NCBI GenBank assembly: GCA_028819475.1
Contig: JAPPLJ010000063.1
Coordinates: forward strand, 1-64,000
From: Rhodospirillaceae bacterium
GTDB taxonomy: Bacteria > Pseudomonadota > Alphaproteobacteria > Bin65
DNA: 64,000 nucleotides
Direction of reading: 5' to 3'
The translations under genes and the position numbers were made by a program. This document shows, piece by piece, positions 15,748 to 25,359 of the stretch. The stretch's first letter is position 1; every line of letters begins with the position of its first letter. Under the pieces are notes generated by a model. That model was not told the DNA's origin and did not search any database. It worked only from the letters and a program-made list of their open reading frames with translations.

Positions 15748-16178
15748 TCGCCGCCGATACCAACGTCCTGCTCCGGTATCTGCTGTACGACGACGAAGCC
15801 CAGGCGGCACGCGCGGGCGTCGTCTTCGACGCCGGCGAGACCGTGCTGATCACGGACGTCGTCTTGGCGGAAACCGTATGGACGCTGTCCGGCCGCAGGT
15901 ATCGACTGGGCAAGGGCGAACTGGCGGCTGTCCTCGAACGGTTGTTCAGCGAACCGAACATCCGTTTCGAGGATAACCAGACGGTCTGGCGTGCCGTGCA
16001 GGCGTACAAGAGCACCGCGCCGGCAGGCGGAGCCGGGCCGGCGAAAGGCGCGGGTTTCGCCGATGCGCTGATCGCGTTCAAGGCGCTGCATATCACGTCC
16101 GGCGCCGGCGAGGCGTTGACCGGCGTATACACGTTCGACACGGCCATGCAACGGATTCCGCACACCGTCCCGGCGTAG
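15744..16178 (+). CDS. PIN-domain toxin (VapC family)
   Basis: A 144-residue putative Mg-dependent RNase. PIN acidic residues are visible: Asp5 in MIAADTNVLLRYL, Glu43 in LAETVW, Asp107 in GFADALIA, and Asp132 near FDTAM. The TTG at 15744 is chosen because it overlaps the antitoxin stop and puts Asp5 at the usual distance from the N-terminus. Together with the AbrB-type gene it makes a VapBC-like module. Confidence 0.82.
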   Translation: MIAADTNVLLRYLLYDDEAQAARAGVVFDAGETVLITDVVLAETVWTLSGRRYRLGKGELAAVLERLFSEPNIRFEDNQTVWRAVQAYKSTAPAGGAGPAKGAGFADALIAFKALHITSGAGEALTGVYTFDTAMQRIPHTVPA

Positions 16179-16289
16179 CGCGAAAATACTTCATGAATTT
16201 CAGCAGTTTTGCAGCGCCGGATATTCCTCCGACGGCGGGACAAAGCCGGCGAGAACTTCAAACGCCCTTCGTTCGTCGACGAAAACAAT

Positions 16290-16390
16290 TGTGCCGCCCG
16301 GACTTGTTCCGGGGCCCGGCGTCGCCCGGCACCACTTCGACTTGCGGCACCAGATCCCGGATTAAATCCGGGATGGCACTATTGGTTTGT
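16290..16390. repeat. Intergenic inverted repeats (302-bp gap)
   Basis: Between the PIN toxin gene and the SDR gene there is no supportable coding sequence. The stretch holds ATCCCGGAT-TAA-ATCCGGGAT (16354-16374), a perfect palindrome, and a shorter CCGGAC...TTCCGG dyad just upstream. Both resemble dispersed intergenic palindromes; terminator function for the convergent genes is possible but no U-run is present. Confidence 0.5.
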
Positions 16391-16481
16391 CGAGGCTGAA
16401 AAAAACGCGGCCGCAAAGGTCTTCGCCTGCCTTCCCCGCGCCGCTTCCCCCGACAGTTTCGGAGGGCTTCATCGGGACGGC

Positions 16482-17231
16482 TCAGCGCAGGGTGGTGCCG
16501 CCGTCGATCGTGATCGACTGGCCGGTCATGAAGTCGCTGTCCGAAGAGGCGAGGAAGAGGAGCGCACCGACGAGATCCTCGGGCTGCTGGTCCCTTTTGA
16601 TCAGCCGCGCCTGGGGCGCCATTTCCATGAACCGGCCCCATTTTTCCGGGTTGGCGAGAATCTGATCGCTCAACACGAAGCCCGGACACAGGCTGTTGAT
16701 CTGCACATTGTGCTCGGCGAGTTCCCGGGCGAGCGATTTGGTCATCACCCAGACTGCGCCCTTCGAAGCCGTGTAATGCGGCATCATCGGCGGGCCGACA
16801 TGGACGACGCCGGAAGCGATGTTGACAATCTTGCCGGCCTTCTTCTCCATCATGATCGGCGCAACCGTCTGGATGCACTGGAACTGGCCGCGGACGTTGA
16901 CCTGCAGCATCCGGTCGAACTCGTCGGCCGCGATCTTCAGGAACGGCTTCGGCGTGAGGCTGGCGAAGATGGCCGCGTTGTTGACTAGAATGTCGACCGT
17001 GCCGAATTCCGCTACCGTGAAATCGGTCATCGCCCGGATCTCGTCGAGACTGGAGATATCGGCCCTGATGAAACGGGCCGCATCGCCGATCTCGCCGGCC
17101 AGCGCCGAGCCGTCGAGGATGTCTGAAACCACCACCCTGGCGCCTTCGGCGGCCAGCGCCTTCGCATAGACGGCGCCGATGCCCTGCGCGCCGCCGGTCA
17201 CGATCGCCACCTTGCCTTCGATACGTCCCAT
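16482..17231 (-). CDS. Short-chain dehydrogenase/reductase (SDR)
   Basis: A 249-residue classical SDR: NAD(P)-binding VTGGAQGIG near residue 12, LVNNAAIF, and active-site Tyr-x3-Lys in HYTASKGAVW. The Pro-Gly block CPGFVLS follows. It is the last gene of a minus-strand unit SDR-sulfatase-SDR, with 19 bp separating it from the sulfatase, so it probably oxidises the alcohol released by sulfate ester cleavage. Substrate unknown. Confidence 0.88.
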   Translation of the reverse strand: MGRIEGKVAIVTGGAQGIGAVYAKALAAEGARVVVSDILDGSALAGEIGDAARFIRADISSLDEIRAMTDFTVAEFGTVDILVNNAAIFASLTPKPFLKIAADEFDRMLQVNVRGQFQCIQTVAPIMMEKKAGKIVNIASGVVHVGPPMMPHYTASKGAVWVMTKSLARELAEHNVQINSLCPGFVLSDQILANPEKWGRFMEMAPQARLIKRDQQPEDLVGALLFLASSDSDFMTGQSITIDGGTTLR

Positions 17232-17250
17232 TCCTTTCCCCCTGAACCGC

Positions 17251-18924
17251 TCACGCCATGAAGGGCGAGAGCATTGCCGTGTCGGTCAGCCGCATGCGTT
17301 CGGCCAGCATGCGCCCGGTCATATCCTGCAATCTGTTCCGGGCCGACGGATCGGACCACAGATTGTTCATCTCGTGCGGGTCGGTATTGCGATCGAACAG
17401 CTCCCCGGTCTCTTCGCCCAGGATCCGGGTCAGCCGCCAGCCGTCGTGGATCAGGGTCCAGGTGCGCAGCCCGAAGTCCATGTCGATATGGAGCCCCGGG
17501 CAATCCTCCTCGATCATCAGGCCAGCGCGCCCGGGTTGCTTGCCGGTTGCCGCCGCGCCGGCGATATCGAACCCTTGCATGCCGGCAGCCGCGGCGACGC
17601 CGGCCCGGTTGAGGATCGTCTGAGCGATGTCGATCGAGCCGCCGAGAACGTCGCTGCGCCTGCCGGTAACTCCGGCCGGATCGGCCCAGATGAAGGGCAC
17701 GCGGATCACGCCCTGATAGTGCAAGCCCTGTTTCAGCATCAGGCCGTGGTCGCCCATGAAGTCGCCGTGGTCGGACGTGAAGACGACCACCGTATCATCG
17801 TCGAGGCCCAGCTCCCGCAGCCGGACGAGGATCCGGCCGATCTGGTCGTCCAGGCAGGAGATCAGGCCGTAGGTCAGCGCCAGGATTTCCCTTGTGTGCC
17901 GTTCTCCGGCGAGAAAGCCCCACATGAAATCGTCGTGCTTCCTGCCTTCGGCGGCGTGGGCGCGCAGGGTCCGCAGATAGCGCGGCTCGCCGCGGTTGAC
18001 ATGGTCGTGGGACGGCGGGAGCGGGATTTCCTCCGGATCGTACATGTCCCAGTATTTGCCCGGCGGACAGAAGGGGTTATGCGGGTCCGGGAAACTGCAG
18101 AACAGGAAGAAGGGCTCTTTCCCGCCGGCCTGCCGCTCCAGCCAGTCGATCGTCCGGTCGGCGACCCAGGTGCTGGACCACAACTCCTCCGGCACCGCGG
18201 TGCGCCAGGCCTGGGGAGCGGTGACGCCGCCTTTGTCGAGGCCGTTCGGCGGTCCCACCTTGCTCGCGATATCCGGGTCTTGCCGGGCGCGCCAGACAGC
18301 ATAGTCGCCGCCGACCCAGTCGCCGTGGCCGTTGGCGATCTCGACATGGTCGAAACCGTAATAGGGCGTCGGTACGGTGTAGTCGGGGTTCACCCGCCAC
18401 TGCCCGGTCCACTCCAGGTCGTAGCCCGGTCCGGTGCGCCATTCGCGCGTCGCATTCCACAAGGCGTCGTCGCGGCCGATCGGCTCCTCGCCGACGCCGC
18501 GGGTACGGCGCGGCCGGTCGGGGTCGATGCCCGGCTGCGGTACGGCCATTGCCGATTTGACGCTCGGCGGCTCCGGCGCCTCGAGCGATACGTCCTGTTT
18601 GGAGATGTTCTGGAAGTGCGCCTTACCGATCAGTCCGGTGCTGTAGCCCTCGGCCTTCAACAGGTCGACGAACGTGACCGCATCCAGCGAAAGCGGGAGG
18701 CCGTTCTGGCGCACGCCGCTGGCGCTCGGCGTGCGGCCGGTCAGGATGGTCGCCCGGTTCGGCATACAGATCGGGCAGGAAACGTAGAATTCGTCGAAGG
18801 CAAGGCCGCGGCGGGCGAGGGAATCGATGCTCGGCGTCCGGAGCAACGAGTTGCCGTAGCAGCCCAGGTGATCGGCCCGGTGCTGGTCGGTGATAATGAA
18901 CAGGAAGTTCGGTTTCTTCGCCAC
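17251..18924 (-). CDS. Type I sulfatase (formylglycine-dependent)
   Basis: A 557-residue sulfatase cleaving sulfate esters. The N-terminus NFLFIITDQHRADHLGCYG carries metal ligands, and the formylglycine motif CMPNR (Cys53 to Arg57, in CPICMPNRATILTGR) fits C-x-P-x-R. Later blocks GKAHF and FTSDHGDFMGDHGL supply further metal ligands. No signal peptide is evident, so it is probably cytoplasmic. Maturation would need a formylglycine-generating enzyme, not in this window. It lies between two SDR genes with 12-19 bp gaps. Confidence 0.9.
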   Translation of the reverse strand: MAKKPNFLFIITDQHRADHLGCYGNSLLRTPSIDSLARRGLAFDEFYVSCPICMPNRATILTGRTPSASGVRQNGLPLSLDAVTFVDLLKAEGYSTGLIGKAHFQNISKQDVSLEAPEPPSVKSAMAVPQPGIDPDRPRRTRGVGEEPIGRDDALWNATREWRTGPGYDLEWTGQWRVNPDYTVPTPYYGFDHVEIANGHGDWVGGDYAVWRARQDPDIASKVGPPNGLDKGGVTAPQAWRTAVPEELWSSTWVADRTIDWLERQAGGKEPFFLFCSFPDPHNPFCPPGKYWDMYDPEEIPLPPSHDHVNRGEPRYLRTLRAHAAEGRKHDDFMWGFLAGERHTREILALTYGLISCLDDQIGRILVRLRELGLDDDTVVVFTSDHGDFMGDHGLMLKQGLHYQGVIRVPFIWADPAGVTGRRSDVLGGSIDIAQTILNRAGVAAAAGMQGFDIAGAAATGKQPGRAGLMIEEDCPGLHIDMDFGLRTWTLIHDGWRLTRILGEETGELFDRNTDPHEMNNLWSDPSARNRLQDMTGRMLAERMRLTDTAMLSPFMA

Positions 18925-18936
18925 GCGACGCGCTTC

Positions 18937-19695
18937 CTACAGGTGCACCGAGCCGCCGTCAGCGGCGATGGTCTGGCCGGTGATGTAGCCGCTGGCGTCC
19001 GACGCGAGGAAGACGGCGAGGCCGGTGAGATCGCCGGGCCGGCCCAGTTCCTTGAGGCATTGCACCTCGATCATCTTTTCGCGGATGGCGTCGGTCCGGC
19101 CGACATTCTCGACCTCGGTCTCGATCAGGCCGGGCATGATGGCGTTCGCCGTAATGCCGTCCGGCCCCAGCTCCCGCGCCATCACCCGGGTCATGCCGAT
19201 CACCGCGCTTTTCGACGTCACATAGTGCATGAAGCGCGGCAGGCCCATCGGCACCGTACTCGAAGAAATGTTGATAATACGGCCCTTCTTTCTGGCCCGC
19301 ATGTCCGGCAGGACCGCGGCCGCGCACAGCATGCTGCCCGTGACGTTCACCCGCATCACCCGGTCCCATTCCTCGAGCGGGATGTCTTCGAATCCGCAGC
19401 GGCCCAGCTTAGTGAAGATGGCCGCGTTATTGAGCAGAATGTCCGTGCCGCCAAATGCCTTGCGCGCCGCAGCCGCCATCGCGTCGACGGACGCCGGCTC
19501 GCCGACATCCGCCTGCACGGCGATGGCCGAGCCGCCGGCGTCCTCGATTTCGCCGGCGACCACTGCGGCGTTGGCGCCGTTCAGGTCGGCCACCGCGACG
19601 TTGGCGCCTTCCTGCGCCAAGGCCAGGGCGTAGGCGCGGCCGATGCCCTGTCCGCCGCCGGTGACGATGGCGGTCTTGCTGTCCAGAATTGCCAC
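18937..19695 (-). CDS. Short-chain dehydrogenase/reductase (SDR)
   Basis: A 252-residue classical SDR with VTGGGQGIGRAYALAL, LLNNAAIF, active-site HYVTSKSAVIG and C-terminal SGYITGQTIAADGG. It is the first gene of the SDR-sulfatase-SDR operon. Clearly different from the SDR at 16482, so the two probably act on different steps or stereoisomers. Confidence 0.88.
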   Translation of the reverse strand: MAILDSKTAIVTGGGQGIGRAYALALAQEGANVAVADLNGANAAVVAGEIEDAGGSAIAVQADVGEPASVDAMAAAARKAFGGTDILLNNAAIFTKLGRCGFEDIPLEEWDRVMRVNVTGSMLCAAAVLPDMRARKKGRIINISSSTVPMGLPRFMHYVTSKSAVIGMTRVMARELGPDGITANAIMPGLIETEVENVGRTDAIREKMIEVQCLKELGRPGDLTGLAVFLASDASGYITGQTIAADGGSVHL

Positions 19696-19971
19696 AGTGC
19701 GCCTCCCTCCCGATGCCGCGGCAATGTTCCAGCGTCGCGGCAGAAAGGCAAGCCGCCGGGCGGCGAAGCCGCGTTGTGCCGCACAATCGGGCAGGCGTCA
19801 GAATGCCGGATTTGTCTGGTGTGCAATTCGGCCGGCCGCGGGGTATAGTCGCGGCGCAATCCTTCGCCTCGCAGGCTCGCCGCATTCGCGCGACGGGTCT
19901 GCGCGTCTTTCCGGGGCGTGGGCGGCTCCGGGCCGCGTCCGGCAAGCAGGAATATCGGCAATGAGACTGTC

Positions 19972-21543
19972 GTGAGGCAGCGGAATGTTTTGTGGGCGGT
20001 GCTGACGGCTGGCGTTTTCGTGCTGGCGGCCGGCGCTGCGCACGCAACCGGAGCCGATTCGCAGACCACGGGCGCAGCGGCAGCGCCGCTCGGACTGGAA
20101 GAGCTGTTCAAGCGTTTCCGGATCGATGAGCGCAGCGTCGGCTATATCGCCCTGGATGCCGCCACAGGCGCGGTCCTGACGGCGCGGCGCCCCGACGGCG
20201 CCTTTGTGCCGGCCTCCGCCATCAAGGCGCCGACGGCCGTTATGGCGCTTGAGGTTCTTGGTCCGGCGTATCGTGCGGAGACGCGCCTCTACAGGTCCGG
20301 ATCGGTCGGGGGCGGCGCCCTGAAGGGCGATCTGGTCCTGGTCGGCGGCGGCGATCCCGAACTGTATACCGAAGATTTCCTGCCGATGATCCGGGCGCTG
20401 AAGAAGCGGGGAATCCGGCGGATCGACGGCCGGTTCCTTTTCGACGACGGTTTGTTTCCGGAGGCCCGGGCGTTGAGCGGCGCACACAATATCGATGCCG
20501 CTTACAATCCGGGCGTCGGCGCCCTGTCGCTCAATTTCAACCGGCTGCGGCTGAACTGGCGCAGGTCCGGCAAAAGCCTGAAGGCGCAGATCTTTTCCAA
20601 GACCGACAATATGGTGGTGCCGGTCGATATCGTAGCCGCCGGAGTCGCGCCAGCCGGAACGCGGGCGCGGCGCGGTGTGGTCCGCACCGTAGAGGGTGGA
20701 ACGCCGCGCTGGATGGTCGTGCCGACGACAAAGCGGAGCGGCGCCATGTGGGTGCCGGTCAAACGGCCCGGCCTTGTGGCCGCCCATGTGTTTCAGCAAC
20801 TCGCCGGGCAGCACGGAATCGCCGTGCCCGATCCCGGGCGGGGCGCTTTGCCGGCCGGCGCCGCGCTCGTCGCGGTCCATCGCTCCGAACCGTTGATCGA
20901 GGCGGTGCGGCACTTCCTGAAATACAGCAACAATGTCGCGACCGAAATCATCGGCCTTGCGACGACCCGGCGAATTGCCGGCGCGCCGCTGGATCTCGCG
21001 CAGTCCGGTGCCGCAATGGCGGCCTGGTGGCGCCGGCAGGTTCCCGGCGCGGACCGGTCCGGCCTGCGCATTGCCAACCATTCGGGGTTGAGCCGGGAGA
21101 CACGCATTTCGCCGAGGCAGATGGCGGCCCTCCTGCGCTGGGCGCGCAACCGGGATTATGCCGGCCACCGCCTGTGGGACCTGATGCAGCCCTATTGGGT
21201 CGGCGCCGGAAAGGCCCGCGCGACGAGGCCGCGGCTGCGGAACGGGAATCATGCCGGGTCGCGGCCGGGCGGGAGCGCTGCGGGCCGGTCCGGCCCGGTG
21301 CGGTCGGCAATGCAGATTCGCGGCAAGACCGGTACGCTTAACCACGCCCGGTCTCTCGCCGGCTACATGGTGACCCGGTCGAAGCGCGAGGTCGTGTTCG
21401 CCGTGTTCCTCGACGATGAGCGCGCCCGCCTTGCCGCCGCCGAAGCGGGCCGGCGCTACAGGCAATTGAAGCCGGCCCGCTGGGCGTGGCGATCCCGCGT
21501 GGTGCTCAACAACATCGTCCGCAAGATAATGCTCGAATTCTGA
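19972..21543 (+). CDS. dacB: D-alanyl-D-alanine carboxypeptidase/endopeptidase (PBP4, peptidase S13)
   Basis: A ~523-residue periplasmic penicillin-binding protein of class C that trims or cleaves peptidoglycan peptides. Signal peptide about 1-25 (LTAGVFVLAAGAAHA). Motifs counted from the GTG at 19972: S82-A-I-K85, S319-N-N321 (LKYSNNVATE) and K452-T-G454 (RGKTGTLNHARSLAGY). The GTG is preferred because it puts the basic n-region next to the hydrophobic core; the frame is open to 19918. It is divergent from the sulfatase operon and 42 bp upstream of the molybdopterin gene. Confidence 0.88.
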   Translation: MRQRNVLWAVLTAGVFVLAAGAAHATGADSQTTGAAAAPLGLEELFKRFRIDERSVGYIALDAATGAVLTARRPDGAFVPASAIKAPTAVMALEVLGPAYRAETRLYRSGSVGGGALKGDLVLVGGGDPELYTEDFLPMIRALKKRGIRRIDGRFLFDDGLFPEARALSGAHNIDAAYNPGVGALSLNFNRLRLNWRRSGKSLKAQIFSKTDNMVVPVDIVAAGVAPAGTRARRGVVRTVEGGTPRWMVVPTTKRSGAMWVPVKRPGLVAAHVFQQLAGQHGIAVPDPGRGALPAGAALVAVHRSEPLIEAVRHFLKYSNNVATEIIGLATTRRIAGAPLDLAQSGAAMAAWWRRQVPGADRSGLRIANHSGLSRETRISPRQMAALLRWARNRDYAGHRLWDLMQPYWVGAGKARATRPRLRNGNHAGSRPGGSAAGRSGPVRSAMQIRGKTGTLNHARSLAGYMVTRSKREVVFAVFLDDERARLAAAEAGRRYRQLKPARWAWRSRVVLNNIVRKIMLEF

Positions 21544-21585
21544 GGCTCCGGCCTCGCAAATCCGAAATCTCCAGGAGTCCCGCCC

Positions 21586-23898
21586 ATGAAGTTCGGAATC
21601 GGTCAGCCCGCGCCCCGGCGCGAAGACCGCCGCTTTCTCACCGGCCGCGGCAGATATGTCGACGACATGAACTTTCCCGGCGCGCTGCATGGCGCGGTGG
21701 TCCGCTCTCCGCACGCCAGGGCGAAGATTCTCGCGGTCGATGTCGAAGCGGCGCGCGTGGCGCCGGGCGTGACGGCGGTCTGGACGATCGACGATCTGGA
21801 CGCCGCAGGGATCGGCGACGTACCGTGCCACACTTCGCCGGTCGTCATGGGCGAGCCGCCGCCGAAATTCTGGCCTGCCCGTCCTGCCCTGGCGCGCGGC
21901 GAGGTCCGCTATGTCGGCGAGCCGATCGCCTTCGTCGTCGCCGGGAGCCGCGCGGCAGCCGAAGACGCCGCCGATCTCGTCCTGGTCGATTACGAGGACT
22001 CGGCGCCGGCGGCGACGCTCGCACAGGCCGAAGCGCCCGGCGCGCCGAAAGTCTGGAACGAGGCCGAAGACAATATCTGCTTCGCCTTCGACCGCGGCGA
22101 CGCAGCGGCGGCGGACGCGGCCTTCGAGCGCGCCGCGACGACGGTCTCGCTGCAGATCTACAACAACCGGGTTTCGCCCAACAGCATGGAGCCGCGGGCA
22201 ACGGTCGCCACTGTCGATCCGGCCGACGGCCGCCTGGTCGTCTACACGGCATCGCAGAATCCGCACGGTATCCGGCCGGTCCTGGCGGCCAGCGTCTTCG
22301 GCATCCCGGAGACCGAAATCCGTGTCGTCAGCCCCGATGTCGGTGGCGGCTTCGGCATGAAGAACAACGCCTTTCACGAGGATGTCCTGGTCTGCCACGC
22401 CGCGCGGGTGTTCGGCCGGCCGGTGCGCTGGACGTCGAGCCGCTCCGAAGGGCTGCTCAACGACACCCACGGGCGCGATGTGCTGGCCGATGCCGAACTG
22501 GCGCTGGATGCGGACGGCAAAATCACCGGATTGCGCGTGCGCGCCCGCTACGCCATGGGCGCCTACCTGTCGTCGGCCGCGCCCGCGGCGGCGCTCGTCG
22601 GCTGCCTGATCTACAGCGGCGTGTACGATATCCCGGCCGCCCACCTGTCGATCACCGGCTATTTCACCAATACGGCGATGGTCGGCCCCTATCGCGGCGC
22701 CGGCCGGCCCGAGGCGATCCACGTCATCGAGCGGCTGGTCGATCTGGCGGCGCGCAAGACCGGCATCGACCCGGTCGAGCTGCGCCGGCGCAACATGGTG
22801 GCGCCGGCTCGCCTGCCCTATGCCGGCCCCTTCGGGCCGACCTACGATACCGGCAATTTCCCCGCGCTGCTGGACAAGGCGCTGACCGCCGCGGACTGGG
22901 ACGGCTATGCGCAGCGCGCGACCGCAAGCGCGCAGGCCGGGAAGGTGCGCGGCCGCGGGCTGGCCTATTTCATCGAGACCTGCGGCCTGTTCAACGACCG
23001 GATGGAGATCCGCTTCGACGAAGGCGCGGGCGTGACCGTCCTGGCCGGCACCCACAATCACGGCCAGGGCCACGAGACGGTCTTCACCCAGTTGGTGTCG
23101 GAATGGCTGGGCGTTCCGCCGGAGCGGATCCGTTTCGAGCAGGGCGACACCGACAAGGTCGGCTTCGGCCGCGGCACCTATGCGGCGCGCAGCATGACGG
23201 TCGGCGGCAACGCCCTGCGCGACGCCGCGGACAAGGTGATCGAGCGCGGCAAGTTGCTCGCCTCCGTGCTGTTCGAGGCAGCGCAGGAGGATATCGCGTT
23301 CGACAACGGCGAATTTTCCGTCGCCGGCACCGACAAGAAGGCGGGCTGGGCACAGATTTGCCACGCTGCTTTCATACGCGGTGGGCCCACGGCCGCCTTC
23401 GGGCCGGGGATCGAGGCGACCGGCAGCTTTTCGCCGACGACGCCGAACTTCCCCAACGGCTGCCATATCGTCGAGGTCGAACTTGACCCGGAGACCGGCC
23501 ACGTCGCCGTCGATCGCTATACCTCCGTCGACGATTCCGGCCTGGTGCTGAACCCGCTACTCTATGCAGGGCAGATCCACGGCGGCATCGTCCAGGGCTG
23601 GGGCCAGGCGATGCTGGAACAGGCGCTCTACGACGAAGACAGCGGCCAGCTGCTGACCGGCAGCTTCATGGACTACGGCATGCCGCGCGCCGACGACCTG
23701 CCGGCCTTCGCGCTCGACCATCTGCACATCCCCTGTGCGACCAATCCGCTGGGCATCAAGGGCGCGGGCGAGAGCGGCACGGTCGGCGCTCTGCCGGCGA
23801 TCGTGAACGCCGTGGTCGATGCGCTGGCGGATGCCGGCGTGACCGACATCTCCATGCCGATGACGCCGGCCAAGGTCTGGGCGGCGCTGAATGCCTAG
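21586..23898 (+). CDS. Xanthine/CO dehydrogenase-family molybdopterin-binding large subunit
   Basis: A 770-residue catalytic subunit of a molybdenum hydroxylase. The N-terminal a/b hammerhead (about 1-130: RREDRRFLTGRGRYVDD) is followed by two Mo-cofactor domains. The active-site loop PYRGAGR (368-374) resembles the AYRGAGR of so-called form II CoxL proteins rather than the AYxCSFR of true CO dehydrogenase, so CO oxidation is unlikely. Catalytic Glu729 sits in KGAGESG. The usual FAD (CoxM-like) and 2Fe-2S (CoxS-like) subunit genes are absent from the neighbourhood. Confidence 0.88.
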   Translation: MKFGIGQPAPRREDRRFLTGRGRYVDDMNFPGALHGAVVRSPHARAKILAVDVEAARVAPGVTAVWTIDDLDAAGIGDVPCHTSPVVMGEPPPKFWPARPALARGEVRYVGEPIAFVVAGSRAAAEDAADLVLVDYEDSAPAATLAQAEAPGAPKVWNEAEDNICFAFDRGDAAAADAAFERAATTVSLQIYNNRVSPNSMEPRATVATVDPADGRLVVYTASQNPHGIRPVLAASVFGIPETEIRVVSPDVGGGFGMKNNAFHEDVLVCHAARVFGRPVRWTSSRSEGLLNDTHGRDVLADAELALDADGKITGLRVRARYAMGAYLSSAAPAAALVGCLIYSGVYDIPAAHLSITGYFTNTAMVGPYRGAGRPEAIHVIERLVDLAARKTGIDPVELRRRNMVAPARLPYAGPFGPTYDTGNFPALLDKALTAADWDGYAQRATASAQAGKVRGRGLAYFIETCGLFNDRMEIRFDEGAGVTVLAGTHNHGQGHETVFTQLVSEWLGVPPERIRFEQGDTDKVGFGRGTYAARSMTVGGNALRDAADKVIERGKLLASVLFEAAQEDIAFDNGEFSVAGTDKKAGWAQICHAAFIRGGPTAAFGPGIEATGSFSPTTPNFPNGCHIVEVELDPETGHVAVDRYTSVDDSGLVLNPLLYAGQIHGGIVQGWGQAMLEQALYDEDSGQLLTGSFMDYGMPRADDLPAFALDHLHIPCATNPLGIKGAGESGTVGALPAIVNAVVDALADAGVTDISMPMTPAKVWAALNA

Positions 23899-24578
23899 CC
23901 TGCCGCGCGGAGATAGCGGTTCATCCGCCGTTCGCCGAGGCGGAAGGCTCCGGTGACGGCCAGCGCCAGGGTCAGGTACATCGCGGCGGCGTAGAGATAG
24001 ACCGTATCGTCGTAGCCGCGCGAGAAGACCGAGCGGGTCTCGCCCATCAGGTCGTAGACGGTGATCGTGCTGACCAGCGCGCTGCCTTTCATCAAGAGGA
24101 TGACTTCGTTGCCGTAGGCCGGCCAGGCGATGCGGATGGCGCGCGGGAGGACGATCCGGCGATAGACCGTCGCCCTGGACATGCCGCAGGCTTCGGCGGC
24201 CTCGACCTCGCCTTTCGGCACGGCGGCGATCCCGCCGCGCAGGATTTCGGCGACATAGGCCGTCGTGTTCAGGGTCAGGCCGAGCAGGCCGCAATATTCC
24301 GCGTCGCCGAGCACGATCCAGAACGGGCTCTCCCGCACGGCCTCGAACTGGGCGAGGCCGTAATAGAGCAGGGCGAGCTGGACGATCAGCGGCGTGCCGC
24401 GGAAAAAGTAGATGTAGAGATAGGCCGGAACGGCAATCCAGCGCCGGTCCGACCGCCGTGCCAGCGCGAGGGGAATCGCCAGGACCAGCCCGATCACGCA
24501 GGCCAGCGCGACCAGCTTGACCGTGACGGCCGCGCCGTCGATCAGCCGGTCGCCATATCTGATCCACAGGTCGAGCAT
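23895..24578 (-). CDS. Polar amino acid ABC transporter permease (HisM type)
   Basis: A 227-residue inner-membrane permease with about five helices and the EAA-type loop EAAEACGMSRATVYRRIVLP that contacts the ATPase. It follows the HisQ-type gene by 5 bp, and its stop overlaps the end of the convergent molybdopterin gene by 4 bp. Part of a four-gene operon read from 27084 down to here. Confidence 0.88.
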   Translation of the reverse strand: MLDLWIRYGDRLIDGAAVTVKLVALACVIGLVLAIPLALARRSDRRWIAVPAYLYIYFFRGTPLIVQLALLYYGLAQFEAVRESPFWIVLGDAEYCGLLGLTLNTTAYVAEILRGGIAAVPKGEVEAAEACGMSRATVYRRIVLPRAIRIAWPAYGNEVILLMKGSALVSTITVYDLMGETRSVFSRGYDDTVYLYAAAMYLTLALAVTGAFRLGERRMNRYLRAAG

Positions 24579-24583
24579 CGGGG

Positions 24584-25324
24584 TCAGGCGCTCCGGCGCA
24601 GAAGCTGGCGCGGCATGGCTTCGCCGGCGACACCGCGATTGGCGTGCTGTTCCAGCCGGGCGCGGAAGAAATCGGAGACGATGGTGAGCAGCAGGTAGAG
24701 CACGGTCGCCGCCAGATAGAACACGAACGGGCGCTGGGTCGCCTCCGCCGCCACGCTGGTTTCGCGCATCAGTTCGTCCAACGCGATGACGCTGACCAGC
24801 GACGTGTCCTTGAGCAGGACCATCCAGAGGTTGCCCAGACCCGGCAGGGCAAAGCGCAGCATCTGGGGAAAGCGGACGCGCAGGAAGACCTGCCGGCGCG
24901 TCATGCCGATGGCGAGCGCGGCCTCGATCTGGCCTTTCGGCACGGCCATGAACGCGCCGCGGAAGACTTCGGAAGCGAAGGCGCCGAAGATCAGCCCGAG
25001 GGCGAGCGATCCGGCGAGCCGCTTGTTGAAGTCGAAGCCGCCGTCATGGCCGAAGAGGTTGAGCAGCGCCTCGATCGCCGCGCCGCCGCTGTAATAGACC
25101 AGCAGGATGATCAGCAGTTCCGGGATGCCCCGGACGAGCAGGCTGTAGGCTTCGGCGATGCCGCGCAACACCGGCGAGCGCGAGAGCTTGGCGCCGGCCG
25201 CCGCCAGGCCGAGGGCGAGGCCGATCGCCAGGGAATAGAGCGCGATCTCCAGCGTGACGAGGGCGCCGACAACGAGTTCATCGCCGAAACCCGTGTCGCC
25301 GAACTGGAGAATTTCAGGAATCAT
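24584..25324 (-). CDS. Polar amino acid ABC transporter permease (HisQ type)
   Basis: A 246-residue permease with a periplasm-facing N-terminus and the ATPase-contact loop EAALAIGMTRRQVFLRVRFP. Paired with the HisM-type gene. A terminator-like hairpin (25360-25389) separates it from the binding-protein gene upstream, which probably lowers permease expression relative to the binding protein. Confidence 0.88.
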   Translation of the reverse strand: MIPEILQFGDTGFGDELVVGALVTLEIALYSLAIGLALGLAAAGAKLSRSPVLRGIAEAYSLLVRGIPELLIILLVYYSGGAAIEALLNLFGHDGGFDFNKRLAGSLALGLIFGAFASEVFRGAFMAVPKGQIEAALAIGMTRRQVFLRVRFPQMLRFALPGLGNLWMVLLKDTSLVSVIALDELMRETSVAAEATQRPFVFYLAATVLYLLLTIVSDFFRARLEQHANRGVAGEAMPRQLLRRSA

Positions 25325-25359
25325 CCCGCCGCCGTAGATTCGGAGGTCCGGCCGCCAAA

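Noticed and set aside
19798-23502. A 1234-codon open frame on the minus strand opposite dacB and the molybdopterin gene
   Set aside because: It is antisense to two genes with complete catalytic motifs; the translation is Arg/Gly/Ala-rich without domains, as expected of GC-rich shadow frames.
21586-23898. True aerobic CO dehydrogenase (CoxL)
   Set aside because: The active-site loop is PYRGAGR, not AYxCSFR, and the Cox small and medium subunit genes are missing.
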